NCBI GenBank assembly: GCA_026127925.1
Contig: JAJSLM010000003.1
Location: 62,001 to 126,000, forward strand
DNA: 64,000 nt
Direction of reading: 5' to 3'
Source of the DNA: Thermoplasmatales archaeon
Lineage (GTDB): Archaea > Thermoplasmatota > Thermoplasmata > Thermoplasmatales > Thermoplasmataceae
Shown here: positions 62,120 through 64,000 of the stretch, one piece after another
Position numbering within the stretch: the stretch's first letter is position 1
How the letters are laid out: the number at the start of each line of letters is the position of its first letter
The notes under the pieces: generated by a model
What the model saw: the letters and a program-made list of their open reading frames with translations, nothing else
Databases searched by the model: none
Told to the model about the DNA's origin: nothing
Translations under genes and position numbers: made by a program

Positions 62120-63651
62120 TTCTGAACATGTTATTCCAAGGTCCAATAAAAGGATTATTCTATTAAAAAGCATGCAAACTTATTACGACTTAGAGATCGT
62201 AGAATACCATTATCCTTGCGATCCTTTTCCAACTTCCCTATGGTAGCTTCTGATGATTATTCTCGACCAGTGCGAAGGAATCGTCTTTGATTCCGATGAA
62301 TTTGGTTCCTCTGGCGCATTTTATTCAAGTGATTTTTTGGGTTTATGGCAATATTTTTATTTTCCACTATGAATATTTATCCATTTTATTGGTTCTCGTA
62401 GCAGTGGGAAAATAAAACGATTTTTATATTCCATTTTATTACCCTTTATTTCCCCTTATTTCCCTATTTATTTCCCTAGTGGTAAATATACTACGTATAT
62501 ACTCTCTTTTTTCCCGACATGAGACTTGCAGTTTCTCAAAATTTAGATCGGAAATCTGGGGTGGGGAAATAAAATGGAAAAACGTAATGGTTCAGAGGTT
62601 AAGGAGAGATGGATTCTCATATCAGAACGAGAACATAAAGAACACTAATATGTCAAACCTTCCTTGTCCTTACATGTTCGCTTTGATTCCATTCTTCACC
62701 CTAGTTAACAGATCAGACTCGTTTAAGTAAGGTTCTTAGACCATACCCTTTTCTCTGAAAGGCGCGGAGATCACCTTTTGATTTACCTGTGATTCTCTCT
62801 TACAGCTGCTTAAGCTTTGCTCGAAGATAAAGATCGACCCTTTCCCATTCAATTTTTTCTGTTCAGTTTTACTTTTTTAAACACTCGATAAATATTATTT
62901 GTACGTGCACTTAAATTATCGTGCAGATCGTCAAGAATTCAAATGTGAATAGAGAATGTGCAATGGACAGAAATAAAAAAATCGCCACCACAGAATCATT
63001 ATCCCTCGAAATAGTTCAAGAGTCAATTGTGATGTTTGTTTCTTTCATCCCCCTGTACGATCGTGAGGAGAGATTCATGGAGAATTATAATTGATATTTT
63101 ACCGATAGTTTAAATGTACGTGGCGGAATCCATAATTTTGATGGATTCGCGGTTGAAATTGAATCTATTCAAATAATCCGAATAGTGCTTGAGTCTCAGA
63201 GCATCGTTGGTGAATCCTTCGAGAGTGCCAAGAGACTTTGGGTGTGTGAAGGAATTGTTCATAGTATTTCTAAATATACTGTCTTTCCTATGAATTCTTT
63301 AGGTCAATCCACCTTTGCACTTGTTCCGAATCTTGTCACTGTCTTCACGAAGAATCCCTGTATCTCTTCTATACCGAGTATGTTCACTACATTCGTCTAC
63401 ATTTTTTCATTGGGTATCGAACGGATCTTCATAAGCTAGGAACGGATACTTCCTTTGATTAGAATGGAAACCAGGAATGAATTCTTGTATCACAGAAATA
63501 AGTATCTTCGGAGATACTACCCAATTACAAACATTTTTTAACTAACAAACATGTACTCATGCGGATACAATAATGAATCTCGATGGTAGAAGAATTCGAG
63601 TATCTCTTGAAAATTTAACTAGGTCTTCCATTCCAGAGGAATACCATTATG
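62120..63651. other. Long stretch without a recognisable gene
   Basis: About 1.5 kb. Frames at 62479-62730 and 63185-63439 resemble nothing known. It contains repeated motifs: CCATTTTATT at 62391-62400 and 62431-62440 with an inverted copy AATAAAATGG at 62568-62577, and three TTATTTCCC units in 62443-62475. Two small hairpins occur at 63126-63148 (8-bp stem) and 63501-63518 (7-bp stem, followed by a T run near 63535). Confidence 0.55.
62353..62577. repeat. Cluster of CCATTTTATT and TTATTTCCC repeats
   Basis: Direct repeats of CCATTTTATT, an inverted copy 130 bases away, three near-tandem TTATTTCCC units, and an inverted pair (TTTTATTTTCC-AC near 62354-62366, GTGGGAAAATAAAA at 62404-62417) are packed in about 220 bases. 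This is not explained by coding sequence. It could be a regulatory, replication or element-end region. Confidence 0.6.
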
Positions 63652-63746
63652 AATTGCAGTTTAACCAGTTAGTATTGAAAGCAGCTCGTAGCTCTGTATG
63701 AGAGCCACATCCAAGCAAATTGCAGTTTAACCAGTTAGTATTGAAA
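63652..63746. CRISPR. CRISPR-like unit 1: two repeats, one spacer
   Basis: The 29-base sequence AATTGCAGTTTAACCAGT followed by TAGTATTGAAA occurs perfectly at 63652-63680 and 63718-63746, separated by a 37-base unique spacer. The repeat ends in ATTGAAA, the usual 3' end of archaeal type I/III repeats that becomes the 5' handle of crRNA. Spacer and repeat lengths fit CRISPR. No further copies are present and no cas gene is in the window, so this may be a remnant or a minimal array. Confidence 0.55.
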
Positions 63747-63828
63747 AGCATCTGTTACGCGGTACTTCTGTCGGGTAGGAATTCTTATAATTCTTATTAT
63801 ACCTCTAATAGTTTAAAACCCCGAGAGA

Positions 63829-63926
63829 GTCAGAATACAATGATACTTTACTTGGACCTATAGGTACTAGAAGAATAGCCGAAACTGTTAATATGGTCAG
63901 AATACAATGATACTTTACTTGGACCT
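63829..63926. CRISPR. CRISPR-like unit 2: two repeats of another family, one spacer
   Basis: A 31-base repeat beginning GTCAGAATACAATGATAC and ending TTTACTTGGACCT occurs perfectly at 63829-63859 and 63896-63926 with a 36-base unique spacer. The period (67) is nearly equal to unit 1 (66), but the repeat is unrelated in sequence. It does not end in the ATTGAAA handle in either orientation, so the CRISPR call is less certain; another short direct-repeat origin is possible. Confidence 0.42.
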
Positions 63927-63943
63927 CGGATTATTCGATTCGA

Positions 63944-64000
63944 TTACTTGCCCATTATAAAGTCGACAAGTGCATCTTCAATACTTATCTTTTCCATGTT
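63944..64000 (-). CDS. Possible C-terminal end of a gene entering from the right
   Basis: On the minus strand the last 18 codons before a TAA read MEKISIEDALVDFIMGK. The pattern S-I/L-E-D-A/V-x-x-x-x resembles the end of ABC transporter ATPases, but the piece is too short to identify. It runs off the window edge, or could be chance. Confidence 0.25.
   Translation of the reverse strand, partial: NMEKISIEDALVDFIMGK

Noticed and set aside
62574-62648. 24-codon frame beginning MEKRNGSEVKERW
   Set aside because: Too short to support; begins inside the inverted repeat motif and no ribosome site or homology is evident.

Overview
The window looks like part of a chromosome from an archaeon of the order Thermoplasmatales. 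The main reasons are a full-length tricorn protease that follows the Thermoplasma acidophilum enzyme along its whole length, a thermopsin (acid protease, family A5), archaeal EF-1A/uS10/EF-2, secreted proteins rich in N-glycosylation sequons with a C-terminal membrane anchor, and many genes with a TATA-like box about 25-28 bases before the start codon and no ribosome binding site (leaderless mRNA). The DNA is AT-rich. No tRNA or rRNA gene was found.

Layout. 0.4-4.3 kb: translation operon EF-1A, uS10, EF-2. 4.4-8.1 kb: DedA membrane protein, a dolichol-phosphate-type glycosyltransferase and a two-gene methionine synthase. 8.5-10.5 kb: a large surface protein behind a core promoter made of (AT)17. 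10.5-12.2 kb: a decayed DDE transposase. 12.5-22 kb: an oligopeptide ABC transporter operon (giant anchored binding protein, DppB-like permease, a DppC-like permease with a very large extracellular insertion, a fused double ATPase, a small membrane protein). 22.1-25.2 kb: tricorn protease, convergent with that operon, so peptide import and peptide breakdown lie side by side. 25.5-28.4 kb: assimilatory sulfate activation and reduction (APS reductase, ATP sulfurylase), divergent from a phosphosulfolactate-synthase-like protein fused to a winged helix; this is the most suggestive regulatory or metabolic arrangement in the window.

28.4-53.8 kb is largely a cell-surface glycan and lipid region. 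It holds GT2 and GT4 glycosyltransferases, two DUF2079 multi-pass membrane proteins, a UbiA prenyltransferase, two SAM methyltransferases with unusual extra domains, a nucleotidyltransferase-like protein and a GNAT enzyme. Between them are a three-gene SPFH/zinc-ribbon membrane cluster, a solitary DNA methyltransferase and an RHH antitoxin with a frameshifted RelE toxin. Two GT4 genes here are pseudogenes.

54.1-64 kb is accessory. An intact thermopsin is followed by an AbiE-type toxin-antitoxin pair and then by a second copy of only the thermopsin anchor and 3' end. After these come an ABC-2 exporter, a decayed alpha/beta hydrolase, an unrecognised two-gene operon, about 1.5 kb with no gene but with repeated TTATTTCCC and CCATTTTATT motifs, and two different CRISPR-like repeat-spacer-repeat units close to the right edge. 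No cas gene is visible inside the window.
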